Source: Microbulbifer sediminum
GTDB lineage: Bacteria; Pseudomonadota; Gammaproteobacteria; Pseudomonadales; Cellvibrionaceae
DNA length: 64,000 bases
Reading direction: 5' to 3'
Assembly: GCF_021729035.1 (NCBI RefSeq)
Contig: NZ_JAJSAP010000004.1
Span: forward strand, 248,001 to 312,000
This document shows positions 18,801 through 27,256 of the stretch, in pieces. Under the pieces are notes generated by a model. That model searched no databases. It was not told where the DNA came from and saw nothing but the letters and a program-made list of their open reading frames with translations. Both the position numbers and the translations under genes were made by a program. Every line of letters starts with the position of its first letter. Positions within the stretch are counted from its first letter, which is position 1.

Positions 18801-19827
18801 CCCGGTTCTGCTCTGCCAGGCTCAACCGCGCATACAGGGGCAACACTTCCAGCTGGGGAATCTGTGCATCCCGCAGCGCTTTGGCACACTCGCGGATTTC
18901 CCGCTCGCCGCTCATAAACACCAGGATATCGCCGCCGCGCCGGCTGCTGCCCTTTTCTTCATGTAACAGCTCTTCCACTGCCGCGATCACCTGTTCACTC
19001 AGGTCCGCATCGCTGTCCGCGGGTGGCCGGTAGTGGATTTCCACCGGGTAGGTACGGCCGGAAACCTCGATGATCGGTGCATCATCGAAATGCTTCGAGA
19101 ATTTTTCCAGATCAATGGTGGCGGAGGTAATGATCAGTTTCAGGTCCGGGCGCTTCGGCAGCAGGGTCTTGAGGTATCCCAGCAGGAAGTCGATGTTGAG
19201 GCTGCGCTCGTGGGCCTCATCAATGATCAGGGTGTCGTACTTGTTCAGCAACGGGTCCCGCTGGATCTCGGCCAGCAGGATGCCGTCGGTCATCAGCTTG
19301 ACGTGGGTGTGCTCGTCGCTGTGGTCGGTGAAGCGGACCTGGTAGCCCACGGAGTGACCGAGCGGTTGCTGCAGCTCCTCGGCGATACGGTTGGCCACGG
19401 TCCGCGCGGCGATACGCCGGGGCTGGGTATGACCAATCTGGCCATAGACTCCACGCCCCAGCTCCAGGCAGATTTTCGGCAGCTGGGTGGTCTTGCCGGA
19501 ACCGGTCTCGCCGGCCACCACGACCACCTGGTTCTGTGCAATCAGTTCGGCGATCTCATCGCGGCGCGCCACCACCGGCAGCTCTTCCGGCCAGGTGACC
19601 TCAGGCAGCTTGTCCCTGCGGGCGGCAGCCAGTGCCCGCGAGGCCTCCAGCTCCTTGCCCAGCTTCTCCAGCATGCGGTCCGCCGGCTTACCCTCCCGCA
19701 ACCGTCGCCGGGCGCTGTCCAGGGTCTTGCGCAGGCGATGGCGATCGCGCCCCATGCACTCGGTGATGCGGGGCCCGAACTCCTCGCTCAGGGCTTTCAG
19801 GGCGGCGGTGGTTTCGGTGTGACTCAT
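15892..19827 (-). CDS. hrpA: ATP-dependent RNA helicase HrpA
   Basis: A 1311-residue DEAH-box RNA helicase, involved in mRNA processing and ribosome rescue in relatives. Motifs in order: an N-terminal helical segment; Walker A GETGSGKTTQ (about residue 105); TQPRRIAARTVANR (Ia); IIDEAHERS (motif II, about residue 203); TSATID (III); FMSGEREI (IV); VLATNVAETSITV (V); QRAGRCGR (VI, about residue 415). The helicase-associated and OB-fold regions follow, then a long C-terminal region (GRTYP/DUF3418 type) ending in LGKLWSELEQ. Length agrees with E. coli HrpA (1300). It is monocistronic, with a clear terminator downstream and a repeat array upstream. Confidence 0.97.
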   Translation of the reverse strand: MSHTETTAALKALSEEFGPRITECMGRDRHRLRKTLDSARRRLREGKPADRMLEKLGKELEASRALAAARRDKLPEVTWPEELPVVARRDEIAELIAQNQVVVVAGETGSGKTTQLPKICLELGRGVYGQIGHTQPRRIAARTVANRIAEELQQPLGHSVGYQVRFTDHSDEHTHVKLMTDGILLAEIQRDPLLNKYDTLIIDEAHERSLNIDFLLGYLKTLLPKRPDLKLIITSATIDLEKFSKHFDDAPIIEVSGRTYPVEIHYRPPADSDADLSEQVIAAVEELLHEEKGSSRRGGDILVFMSGEREIRECAKALRDAQIPQLEVLPLYARLSLAEQNRVFHGHKGRRIVLATNVAETSITVPGIRYVIDPGTARISRYSYRSKIQRLPVEAISQASANQRAGRCGRVSAGVCVRLYEERDFEQRPEFTDAEILRTNLAAVILQMLQMRIGDIHNFPFVDPPDPRLINDGYKLLEELQAVDSHGQVKPLGRALSRLPLDPQLGRMLLAAGEHDCLREVLVVVSALAVQDPRERPAEKRQAADEKHRQWRHEKSDFLSFVQLWDGFEEQRQELSQNQLRKWCQKNFLSWLRMREWRDIHHQLRVASRELKLKENREPAEYATVHRAILPGLLGNIGVRDENKEFIGCRNRRFHIFPGSGQYKKPPRWIVAGQLLETSRLFAHTVAKIEPDWVLAAAEHLVKRNYFEPHYDARAGQVMAYEKISLYGLVLVEKRRIHFGKLDPQTARAVFIRQALVEQRYDKNRRGKGRFFRHYLDLLEELGDLEAKSRRRDILVDDEVVFRFFDERIPADIVNLAGFEHWRKKVEEEDPELLFIPRDLLMQQSAEHVGEAQFPDDLRAGGIEFPLGYHFEPGAVDDGVSIQVPVGALHQVPAARLSWLVPGLLRDKCIALVKALPKQWRKYFVPVPAAVDRALPRMQAGDTPLWRALAHELHRQTAIELPAEAWESAEQSLEDFYRFNIQVLDESGELIDQDRDLPTLQSRYKDRVQRELASAGDGFERDGITRWDFGNLPETHTLEQGGLKVRAYPALQEERESVSLKLLDNPREAWRLSRAGTCRLALLHLPEPVKYLRKELLRGKELGLSAADLGRREDVADDILLAAVRELFWPDESWPRTEAEFLSALERSGELVAVAQEIADLLVKALGQLVPLRKQIKQQKNLAVAMAVGDIQHQLQRLFYRGCLFDTPLEWLRQYPRYLKGIELRLEKAALDPNRDRRLQAEWHKAAEPFLALTEQHSPRVMASEPELRQYRWMLEEFRVSLFAQSLKMLMPVSGKRLGKLWSELEQSSLP

Positions 19828-19895
19828 AATCCGGAAACTGACTGCAAACGGGCGATTATACCCGCTGGGCCGTGACGGGCTAAATGCCCCGCCGG

Positions 19896-20195
19896 AGACC
19901 AGCAGGTAACGAGCGGCACTGGGATGTGCCGCCCGCCGGCAAAGCCGGCGCGAGCCCCGGAATGCCAGCAGGTTCGCACACCTGCGCCAGCATTCCCGGG
20001 GCGACGGTCTGAGCGGTCAGGACGACCGCGAAGACCAGCAGGTAACGAGCGGCACTGGGATGTGCCGCCCGCCGGCAAAGCCGGCGCGAGCCCCGGAATG
20101 CCAGCAGGTTCGCACACCTGCGCCAGCATTCCCGGGGCGACGGTCTGAGCGGTCAGGACGACCGCGAAGACCGGCAGGTAAAAAGTGGCGCTGAA
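19896..20195. repeat. 136-bp tandem hairpin repeat upstream of the POT transporter
   Basis: Two perfectly repeated 136-bp units (19896-20031 and 20032-20167) followed by a diverged partial third (20168 to about 20195). Each unit holds several inverted repeats: GCGGCAC/GTGCCGC; CGCCGGC/GCCGGCG with an AAA loop; a long nested stem CCCCGGAATGC/GCATTCCCGGGG enclosing GCAGGT/ACCTGC; and CGGTC/GACCG. This resembles a BIME-like or REP-type structured element. No protein is credible here. Together with flanking sequence it makes up the 451-base gap between hrpA and the transporter. Confidence 0.9.
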
Positions 20196-20278
20196 CTATA
20201 CTCAAGGCAACACCGTCCCCGGAGGTGCAGCCCGGGCGACACCTTTTCCTATGCCCGGGACTTGCCAGAGGTACCTTC

Positions 20279-21754
20279 ATGCAAGATCTCAAGCCAAAAC
20301 CGCCCGCCACCGCCGGGGAGATGCTCGGCCATCCCAAGGGGCTGTTCCTACTGTTCGGCACCGAGATGTGGGAACGGCTCAGTTATTACGGCATGCGCGG
20401 TATCTTTGTCTTCTACCTGACCTCTGCCGCAGCCGCGGCAGCATTTGGCTGGGAGCAGCTGTCGGATACCGAGCTACAGTCCCAGGCCCTGAGTTACCTG
20501 GGCTGGTACGCGATGCTGGTGTACCTGACCCCGATCATCGGCGGCTGGATGGCGGACAACAAATGGGGCCAGCGCCGCTGCATCATGTTCGGTGGCACCC
20601 TGATGATGCTGGGCCAGTTCGCCCTGGGCTTTCCCCATAGCTGGCTGCCTGACGGTACCGAAATCTACATGCTCTGGCTGGGCCTGGCGCTGTTGATTGT
20701 GGGGAACGGCTTCTTCAAGCCGAATATCTCCACGATGGTGGGTGACCTCTACGATGAGGGTGATCACCGGCGCGATACGGCTTTCACCATTTTCTACATG
20801 GGCATCAACCTGGGCTCGATCCTGGGGTACCTGGTCATCGGGTGGATCGGTGAGAAGGTGAATTACCAGCTGGCGTTCTTCACCGCCGGTATCGGCATGC
20901 TGCTGGGCCTGCTGCTGCAGATGGCCCAGGCGAAGAAATTCCTCGGTGATATCGGCTTACAGCCCTCGGCCAAGCTGGGGCTGAAAAAGGATACTGCCGA
21001 CAAGCACAAGCCCCTGACCCCGGAAGAACGCGACCGTATCAAGGTAATCCTGATCCTGGGTGTGTTCACGGTGATCTTCTGGGCCGGCTTCGAGCAGGCG
21101 GCGGGCTCAATGAACCTGTTTGCCAAGTACAACACCGACCTGAACGTGATGGGTTTCGAGATCCCGGCCAGCTGGCTGCAGATGGTGAACCCCCTGTTTA
21201 TCATTATCCTGGCGCCGGTGATGGCGAGCCTGTGGGTGGGGCTGGGCGCACGGGAGCCCAGCTCCCCGGCCAAGTTCAGCATGGGCCTGGTATTCCTGGG
21301 CCTGGGCTTTGTCTCCATGTGCGGTGCCGCCCTGCAGATCGGCGATTCCGAGACCATCAAGGCGAGTATCTGGTGGCTGGTATTCGCCTATATCTTCCAC
21401 ACCATCGGCGAGCTGAGCCTGTCACCAATCGGTCTCTCCATGGTCACCAAACTGTCCCCTCTGCGCTACCTGTCACTGATGATGGGGCTATGGTTTGCCT
21501 TTATCGGCGTGGCCAACAAGGGGGCCGCGGAAATCGGTAAGCTGGTGGGTGAATCCGGTCCCCTGGCCACGTTCGGTGGCGTCGCCATCGCGGCGATCGG
21601 TGCGGGTATCATCCTGTTCCTGATCCGCAACAAGCTGGTGGACTGGATGCACGGTGCCGAGGAGGAGCATACCCGGGTTGGGCCGACCACCCAGGAAGAG
21701 ATCGGCATCACCGCCGACCACGAGGGGGCACCACAGCGGCACTTCAGGGAATGA
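20279..21754 (+). CDS. POT-family proton-dependent oligopeptide transporter
   Basis: A 491-residue inner-membrane di/tripeptide:H+ symporter. The POT signature ExxER is present early in TEMWERLSYYGMRG (about residues 29-42). FKPNISTMVGDLY and GINLGSILGYLVIGWIGE match the second PTR2 signature, and FWAGFEQAAGSMNLFA is the conserved block before the C-terminal bundle. About 14 membrane segments can be read. The ATG at 20279 is used because AGAGG lies just upstream and MQDLKPKPPATAGEMLGHPKGL matches related N-termini. A paralogue lies at 55866. The structured repeat ends about 85 bases before the start codon. Confidence 0.93.
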   Translation: MQDLKPKPPATAGEMLGHPKGLFLLFGTEMWERLSYYGMRGIFVFYLTSAAAAAAFGWEQLSDTELQSQALSYLGWYAMLVYLTPIIGGWMADNKWGQRRCIMFGGTLMMLGQFALGFPHSWLPDGTEIYMLWLGLALLIVGNGFFKPNISTMVGDLYDEGDHRRDTAFTIFYMGINLGSILGYLVIGWIGEKVNYQLAFFTAGIGMLLGLLLQMAQAKKFLGDIGLQPSAKLGLKKDTADKHKPLTPEERDRIKVILILGVFTVIFWAGFEQAAGSMNLFAKYNTDLNVMGFEIPASWLQMVNPLFIIILAPVMASLWVGLGAREPSSPAKFSMGLVFLGLGFVSMCGAALQIGDSETIKASIWWLVFAYIFHTIGELSLSPIGLSMVTKLSPLRYLSLMMGLWFAFIGVANKGAAEIGKLVGESGPLATFGGVAIAAIGAGIILFLIRNKLVDWMHGAEEEHTRVGPTTQEEIGITADHEGAPQRHFRE

Positions 21755-21767
21755 TTTGAGGTAATCG

Positions 21768-21790
21768 GGCCGCTCCCCGCGGGAGCGGCC
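21768..21790. terminator. Hairpin between convergent genes
   Basis: A perfect 10-bp stem GGCCGCTCCC/GGGAGCGGCC with a 3-base loop lies between the transporter stop and the VWA gene stop. Neither side has a T-tract, so it may be a weak bidirectional terminator or only a structure. Confidence 0.4.
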
Positions 21791-21824
21791 TATGGCCGCG
21801 ATGGGCCGTGCGGGCACCCGGGGC

Positions 21825-23006
21825 TCAGCGCCCCTTGACCAACCGGCCGATCGCGCGATCCAGGCCTTCCAGGGTCATGGGGAACATGCGCCCTTCCACC
21901 AGCTGCGCGGTCATGCCGATACTGGGCGTGTATTGCCAGTATTCCTCCCCCACCGGGTTCAGCCACACCAGGTTGCTCCAGGTATCCGTTACCCGCTCCA
22001 TCCAGGCTGCACCGGGCTCTTCGTTCATGTGCTCGACACTGCCGTAGCGGTGGGTGATCTCGTAGGGCGCCATCGAGGCATCGCCCACAAAAATCACCTT
22101 GTAGTCGTTACCATAAGTGCGCAGCACCTCAAGCAACGGTGTGGTCTCCTGATAGCGGCGCTGGTTGTCTTTCCACACATGCTCGTAAATGAAGTTGTGG
22201 AAATAGAAATACTCCAGATGCTTGAACTCCGACCGGCAGGCTGAGAACAGCTCCTCGCAGGATTTCACATAGGAATCCATGGAGCCGCCCACATCGAAAA
22301 AGATCAGTACCTTGATAGCGTTGTGGCGCTCCGGAACCATCTTGATATCCAGCAGGCCGGCATTGCGGGCGGTGGAGGAAATGGTGTCGTCCAGGTCCAA
22401 CTCTTCGGCGGCGCCGGTGCGGGCGAACTTGCGCAGCTTGCGCAGGGCGACCTGGATATTGCGGGTACCCAGCGACACGCTGTCATCCAGGTTGCGGAAC
22501 TGTCGCTTCTGCCACACCTTGGCGGCGGACCGGTTGCGGCTGTTGCCGCCCACACGGATGCCTTCCGGGTTGTAACCGTTGTTGCCAAACGGGCTGGTAC
22601 CGCCGGTTCCGATCCACTTGTTACCGCCGCTGTGGCGCTCTTTCTGTTCCTCCAGGCGCTTCTGGAACTCCTCCAACAGTTTTTCCAGGCCACCCAGGCT
22701 TTCGATCTTCGCCTTTTCCTCCTCACTCAGCTGCTTGAGGAATTCGGCCCGCACCCACTCTTCCGGGATCATCTGCTCCAGCAGGTCGTCGAGGGTTTCC
22801 AGGTCCTTGAAGTAGGCATCGAAAGCACGGTCAAACTTGTCGAAGTGCTTCTCATCCTTCACCAGGCAGGTCCGCGCGAGGAAATAGAACTCCTCCAGGT
22901 CGGCGAACACCAGCCGTTGCTGCAGGGCCTCGATCAGGGCCAGCAGCTCGGTGATGGACGCCGGGAGTTTGTAGCGGCGCAGGTTGAGGAAGAATCCAAT
23001 CAGCAT
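21825..23006 (-). CDS. CoxE-like VWA-domain protein
   Basis: A 393-residue cytoplasmic protein with a C-terminal von Willebrand A domain. The MIDAS-like motif reads FFDVGGSMDSYV (about residue 244), with Gly in the place of the first Ser of DxSxS, a variant usual in this subfamily. The N-terminal half is helical and charged (LEEFQKRLEEQKER). The stop of its MoxR-type ATPase partner gene is 14 bases upstream, and the order ATPase then VWA is that of MoxR-VWA pairs, which act as chaperones or remodellers of metalloenzymes or envelope complexes. The client is not evident from the neighbours. Confidence 0.85.
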   Translation of the reverse strand: MLIGFFLNLRRYKLPASITELLALIEALQQRLVFADLEEFYFLARTCLVKDEKHFDKFDRAFDAYFKDLETLDDLLEQMIPEEWVRAEFLKQLSEEEKAKIESLGGLEKLLEEFQKRLEEQKERHSGGNKWIGTGGTSPFGNNGYNPEGIRVGGNSRNRSAAKVWQKRQFRNLDDSVSLGTRNIQVALRKLRKFARTGAAEELDLDDTISSTARNAGLLDIKMVPERHNAIKVLIFFDVGGSMDSYVKSCEELFSACRSEFKHLEYFYFHNFIYEHVWKDNQRRYQETTPLLEVLRTYGNDYKVIFVGDASMAPYEITHRYGSVEHMNEEPGAAWMERVTDTWSNLVWLNPVGEEYWQYTPSIGMTAQLVEGRMFPMTLEGLDRAIGRLVKGR

Positions 23007-23020
23007 GGGAAAAGGCCGGC

Positions 23021-23866
23021 TCAGCGGTTTTCGCGGCGCGCCATAAACGCCAGGCGCTCAAGCATATGCACATCCTGCTCGTTTTTCAGCAGGGCGCCGT
23101 AGAGTGGCGGGATGGCACTGGTGCTATCGCGGTTCTTGAGCACCTCCTCGGGGATATCGTCTGCCATCAGCAGCTTCAGCCAGTCAATCAGCTCGGAGGT
23201 GGAGGGCTTTTTCTTCAGGCCCGGGACCTCTCGCAACTGGAAAAAGATATCCATCGCTTCCCTGACCAGCTGCTGCTTGATACCCGGGTAGTGCACGTCG
23301 ACGATCCGGTGCATGGTGTCCCGGTCCGGGAAACTGATGTAGTGGAAGAAACAGCGGCGCAGGAACGCGTCGGGAAGTTCTTTTTCATTGTTGGAGGTGA
23401 TGATCACAATCGGGCGCTGCCTGGCCCTTACTGTTTCGCCGGTTTCGTAGACGAAAAACTCCATGCGATCCAGCTCCACCAGCAGATCGTTGGGAAATTC
23501 GATATCGGCCTTGTCGATCTCGTCGATCAGCAGCACCACGCGCTCGTCAGAGTCGAAAGCCTCCCACAGCTTGCCGCGCTTGATGTAGTTGGCGATGTTG
23601 TGCACCCGGTCCACCCCCAGCTGGGAATCCCGCAACCGCGACACCGCGTCGTATTCATACAGGCCCTGCTGGGCCTTGGTGGTGGACTTGATATGCCACT
23701 GGATGAGCTTCAGGCCCAGGCTCTGTGCCACTTCCTCTGCCAGCAGGGTCTTGCCGGTGCCCGGCTCGCCCTTGATCAGCAGCGGGCGCTGCAGGGTGAC
23801 CGCCGCGTTCACTGCCATCTGCAGGTCATCGGTGGCGACGTAGTTGTCGGTGCCGGTAAATTTCAT
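23021..23866 (-). CDS. MoxR-family AAA+ ATPase
   Basis: A 281-residue AAA+ ATPase. It has Walker A GEPGTGKT (about residues 34-41), Walker B VVLLIDEIDKAD (about 112-123), sensor-1 IITSNNEKELPDAFLRRC with the arginine finger, and a C-terminal lid. The ATG at 23866 (MKFTGTDNY) is chosen because GGGAG stands six bases before it; an in-frame ATG four codons upstream lacks a ribosome-binding site. Paired with the VWA gene downstream; such pairs are thought to use ATP hydrolysis to insert cofactors or assemble partners. Confidence 0.9.
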   Translation of the reverse strand: MKFTGTDNYVATDDLQMAVNAAVTLQRPLLIKGEPGTGKTLLAEEVAQSLGLKLIQWHIKSTTKAQQGLYEYDAVSRLRDSQLGVDRVHNIANYIKRGKLWEAFDSDERVVLLIDEIDKADIEFPNDLLVELDRMEFFVYETGETVRARQRPIVIITSNNEKELPDAFLRRCFFHYISFPDRDTMHRIVDVHYPGIKQQLVREAMDIFFQLREVPGLKKKPSTSELIDWLKLLMADDIPEEVLKNRDSTSAIPPLYGALLKNEQDVHMLERLAFMARRENR

Positions 23867-23999
23867 GGTGACTCCCATCGCGAAAGAACAGAGATGGGCA
23901 GCATGGTAAGGGATGTCAACGGGAGATCAATGACAATTCAGCATGGATCGCTTGCCCGGACTTTGCAGTATCCGGGACGATGGATTCAGGAATGGCCGG

Positions 24000-24701
24000 T
24001 CACTCACCCACCCGCTCGTCGGCAACCGCCTGCGAGCTGCGCCGGCGCACCACCTGCCGGCCCTTGTCAGTGATATACCAGCGGATGCCCAGGTGGCTGT
24101 GGATCTTGCCCACCATCTCCAGCACCAGCAGGCTGTTCAGGGCGCGGGCGGTGGAGTTTGTCTCCATCCCCCCTTCCTGCACCATCCCGCCCAGGGAACG
24201 GAACACACACTCACCGGTGTTAAGCAGTTTCAGCACGTGCAGGGCGTTCTCATCGAGCTTGCGGATCTCGTTGAAATCCAGGGTCGGCCCCTGGTCCGGG
24301 TCGCCCTCGATTTCATGTTCCAGCAGCGGCATCATCTCCAGCTGCATGGCGCGCAGTTCCTGCTCCAGGTTTTCCACCCGGGCACGGGCAATGCTGGCGT
24401 CGCGCAACTGCCGGCGCGCGGCGTTGAATACGAACATGCGCGAGGCGATGGCGGCAAGCAGGCAGTAGCCGGTGAACAGCAGCAGGCGGGAGGGGTCACC
24501 CTGGATCTCGATCAGCAGGTCGCTCTGGGTGAACTTGAGGAAGATGGGCACCATCAGTGCGCCACACAGCCCCATGATCAGGCAGCGTGCCAGGCCCGCC
24601 GGATCCTCCTCGGTGAACAGCATCTGGTAGTAATTGACCAGGCCACCGAGAATACCGGAGACCAGCATGACAGCACTCAGAATTAACAGATGGTCGAGCA
24701 T
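24000..24701 (-). CDS. Membrane protein with winged-helix-like C-terminus
   Basis: A 233-residue protein of unknown function. Three membrane segments occupy the N-terminal half (about residues 4-24, 38-57 and 72-90), followed by a coiled-coil stretch (ASIARARVENLEQELRAMQLEM, split by charged residues) and a C-terminal segment resembling a winged helix: FNEIRKLDENALHVLKLL, TARALNSLLVLEMVGKI and WYITDKGRQVV. The composition recalls the three-transmembrane proteins described as YEATS-associated, but I cannot confirm that. It starts as an ATG 245 bases from the preceding operon and reads toward the MoxR gene. Confidence 0.6.
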   Translation of the reverse strand: MLDHLLILSAVMLVSGILGGLVNYYQMLFTEEDPAGLARCLIMGLCGALMVPIFLKFTQSDLLIEIQGDPSRLLLFTGYCLLAAIASRMFVFNAARRQLRDASIARARVENLEQELRAMQLEMMPLLEHEIEGDPDQGPTLDFNEIRKLDENALHVLKLLNTGECVFRSLGGMVQEGGMETNSTARALNSLLVLEMVGKIHSHLGIRWYITDKGRQVVRRRSSQAVADERVGE

Positions 24702-24946
24702 CCGGGCTCCTCTGCCGGGCAGGACCGGAAACCCCTGTGCCCCCGGACCGGAGGCCCGGGAGGCTGTCTGGAAGGGAGGAGGGTTCCCGGGTACCAGGCC
24801 ACATTCTTGTAGTCACCGGGCCCCGCCTTGCCGCGGGGCCAGCCCTATAGATATAGCAGCTGTCCGCCGGGCGCGGACAGCGCCATGAGGAATTGCGCGC
24901 CTTTGCTCGACCGGGCGCGGGAGATCGGTACTGTTACAGCTTCCGG
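24702..24946. other. Short intergenic region with two strong hairpins
   Basis: GGCCCCGC/GCGGGGCC (near 24819-24841) and a perfect 9-bp stem GCTGTCCGC/GCGGACAGC with a 5-base loop (24861-24883) lie downstream of the ycgN operon end. Neither is followed by a T-tract. They may be processing or attenuated-termination structures. Confidence 0.5.
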
Positions 24947-25327
24947 TTATTGATTGCTGTAATAGGGGTCGTCCTCGAACTCGCGACGCTTCTCCCGGCG
25001 ATGACGCAATATCAGCGCCACCAGCCCCCACAGGGATACCAGGGCAAGCGCCCCACCGGTGGCGAAAACCAGGTTGGCAGTCACTTCCGGGGCTGCCCCT
25101 TCTTCCTCAAATACGAGCTGGTAGACAAACATGGGCAGTACCGGCATCGGCGCGGATTCCGGCGTACGCCCCACGGTAGGCACCAGCAGGGCCGCAGCCG
25201 CTACCAGCAACAGGGCACGCCGCGGCCATGACCAGCGCCAGTTACGCATAAACCACCAGCCCGCCAGTAACAATACCAGGGTACCGCCCAGGTAAATCAT
25301 CCAGGCAATTCGAAACTCTTCCGCCAT
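24947..25327 (-). CDS. Small hypothetical membrane protein
   Basis: A 126-residue protein I do not recognise. Three membrane segments are clear (about residues 9-27, 36-52 and 86-107), with a basic cytoplasmic tail RHRREKRREFEDDPYYSNQ. It lies 36 bases downstream of ycgN on the same strand and is the last gene of the dnaX-ybaB-recR-rnd-ycgL-ycgN series. Confidence 0.7.
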   Translation of the reverse strand: MAEEFRIAWMIYLGGTLVLLLAGWWFMRNWRWSWPRRALLLVAAAALLVPTVGRTPESAPMPVLPMFVYQLVFEEEGAAPEVTANLVFATGGALALVSLWGLVALILRHRREKRREFEDDPYYSNQ

Positions 25328-25363
25328 AGTGTCCTGTTCTTAACTTTATGTCTTGTGTTGGTT

Positions 25364-25819
25364 TTAAACGGGATCGTCACCCACCCAGGTGACAATATGT
25401 TCCTCGAAGTCGTCCGGATGTACCAGCTCTTCGCTGATCACGCAGCCCTGTACCGAGATGCCGGCTTCGTGTACGGACTCGGCTCGTCCCGACACCAGCG
25501 GATGCCAGTCCTCCAGCGGGCGGCCTTCCGACAGCGCCCGGTAGGCACAGGTCTGCGGCAGCCAGTGGAAATCGGCCAGGTCGCCGGCACGCAACTGGAT
25601 GCAGTCCGGCACCCGTTGCTTGCGGTTCGGGTAGTCACTGCACCGGCAACTGTGGGTATCCAACAGGCGGCAGGCAACACTGGTGGTGAAGACCTGGCCG
25701 GTCTCCTCATCTTCCAGCCGGTGCAGGCAGCAGCGCCCGCAGCCGTCGCAGAGCGACTCCCATTCGGTATCGGTCATCTGCTCCAGTGACTTGTACTGCC
25801 AGAATGGTTTGTCGTTCAC
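25364..25819 (-). CDS. ycgN: YcgN-family cysteine-cluster protein
   Basis: A 151-residue member of the UPF0260/YcgN family, in the wider zinc/iron-chelating CxxCxxCC group. The motif CDGCGRCCLHRLED (about residues 24-37) and further Cys in ACRLLDTHSCRCSDYPNRKQRVPDC match the family; the function is unsettled. It begins with a GTG three bases after the ycgL stop, so translation is probably coupled. The YcgL-YcgN adjacency is widespread in gammaproteobacteria. Confidence 0.92.
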   Translation of the reverse strand: MNDKPFWQYKSLEQMTDTEWESLCDGCGRCCLHRLEDEETGQVFTTSVACRLLDTHSCRCSDYPNRKQRVPDCIQLRAGDLADFHWLPQTCAYRALSEGRPLEDWHPLVSGRAESVHEAGISVQGCVISEELVHPDDFEEHIVTWVGDDPV

Positions 25820-25822
25820 GGT

Positions 25823-26122
25823 TCAGCGCTGTAACTTGCTGTTCTGCGCGGCGATCGCACGCATTTCATCGTCGGCAGCGGGCGGCATCTGCAGGTAGAA
25901 ACCGCGCTCACGGATCTCTTCCAGAACCCTGCCCGCATCGGCCCGCGCCAGCGGCTTGTCCGGTGTAATCAGCAGGGTCACCATATGCTCGGGTTTGCCG
26001 AAGAGGTCCAGCAGCTTTTCCGGGACACGCGCGATGCCTTCACGCTTCTCCACGTAAAGATACATTTCCTCTGTCCGCGGGCTGCGGTAGATATCACAAA
26101 CTGTCTTCACTACGGTATTCAT
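25823..26122 (-). CDS. ycgL: YcgL-domain protein
   Basis: A 99-residue YcgL-domain protein: CDIYRSPRTEEMYLYVEK at the start, VPEKLLDLFGKPEHMVTLLITPDKPLA in the middle, EIRERGFYLQMPP near the end, which is the whole length of the family. The biochemical role is unknown. Its start overlaps the rnd stop by four bases. Confidence 0.94.
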   Translation of the reverse strand: MNTVVKTVCDIYRSPRTEEMYLYVEKREGIARVPEKLLDLFGKPEHMVTLLITPDKPLARADAGRVLEEIRERGFYLQMPPAADDEMRAIAAQNSKLQR

Positions 26123-27249
26123 CCTACTCTCTCGCCACGCAGTGCCTGTAACTCCCGCAACAGGGGCTCACCGATAACATTGCCTCGCCAGCCGGCCAGG
26201 CGCCCCTCCAGGCAGGGCTTATCGGACTGCACCAGCGCTTCCAACTCTTTCTTGCGCACCAGGATTTCCGCCGGCAGGCGGCGTTCCTCGGCGACCTCGC
26301 GCACACGCTGGCGCAGCTGCTTGAGGCATTCCCCCTCGCGCCGGTCAAGGGGCCGCGGCATGGCCGGAGGCGTATCGTCACGCCCTGCCGCACGCCCAAT
26401 AATCTGCAGCAGTATATCCCCGTACTCCCGCAGCGCCTTGCCTTCAAGCCCCGGTTGCGCCATAGCGGCGGCGTGGTTCGGCAACTGCTGGGCCAGGTTC
26501 ATACAGACACTCTCTTTCAGCAGGTGATTGCGCGGCATGTCCCGCAGGCGCGCCTCGCGCTCACGCCAGGCACAGAGATCCTGCAACGCAGCCAGCTGCG
26601 GGCCGCTCAGGCGCCAGGCGCCCTTGACCCGCTGATAGTAAAGCTCCGGTGGCTGCGGATTGCGTGCGGCACTAACCAGCGCCGCGCAGTCTTCCTGCAG
26701 CCACTCGAGCCGGCCCTGTTCCCGCAAACGCTTCCACAGCACACCGTAGACCGGTGGTAACCAGGCGACATCCAGGGCCGCATAGTTTTTCTGCGCCTCG
26801 CTCAGGGGGCGCTGCAACCAGTCGGAGCGGGTCTCGCTCTTGGGCAACTCCACATTGAGCAGTTCATGGACCGTGGCGGCATAGCCCAGGCCAGCCCCCA
26901 TACCGGTCAGGGCCGCTGCGATCTGGGTATCGAAGACCGGGTCGGGTATTGCCCCCAGCAGCCGCTCCAGGGTCTCCAGGTCCTCACTGCAGGAATGCAT
27001 GACCTTGGTAACCTCCGTATCCAGCAGCAACTCCCGCAACGGTTCCAGGTCATCAATTGCCAGGTTGTCGATCAGGTAGGCGTGCTCTCCATCCCCGACC
27101 TGGACCAGCGCCGGCTGTGGATAAAAGGTGCGGCTGCGCATGAATTCGGTATCCAGGGCCACAGCTTTCTGCCCGCGCCACTTTTCACACAGTTGTGCCA
27201 GCTGCGCACTGTCATCCACCCAGACGGGTGTGGTGTCCACATTGAGCAT
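26119..27249 (-). CDS. rnd: Ribonuclease D
   Basis: A 376-residue 3'-5' exoribonuclease that trims tRNA and other stable RNA 3' ends. The DEDDy catalytic residues are visible: Asp33 and Glu35 (VALDTEFMRSRTFYP), Asp90 (SCSEDLETL), and Tyr156 with Asp160 (KNYAALDVAWL). An HRDC domain follows at about residues 205-285, plus a second C-terminal HRDC-like region. The ATG at 27249 (MLNVDTTPVW) is seven bases after the recR stop; longer in-frame starts would run into recR. Confidence 0.95.
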   Translation of the reverse strand: MLNVDTTPVWVDDSAQLAQLCEKWRGQKAVALDTEFMRSRTFYPQPALVQVGDGEHAYLIDNLAIDDLEPLRELLLDTEVTKVMHSCSEDLETLERLLGAIPDPVFDTQIAAALTGMGAGLGYAATVHELLNVELPKSETRSDWLQRPLSEAQKNYAALDVAWLPPVYGVLWKRLREQGRLEWLQEDCAALVSAARNPQPPELYYQRVKGAWRLSGPQLAALQDLCAWREREARLRDMPRNHLLKESVCMNLAQQLPNHAAAMAQPGLEGKALREYGDILLQIIGRAAGRDDTPPAMPRPLDRREGECLKQLRQRVREVAEERRLPAEILVRKKELEALVQSDKPCLEGRLAGWRGNVIGEPLLRELQALRGERVG

Positions 27250-27256
27250 CGAAACC

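Noticed and set aside
19824-20361. Leftward frames with internal repeats in the hrpA-POT gap
   Set aside because: The apparent protein repeats are translations of the 136-bp DNA repeat and change with frame; no start signal.
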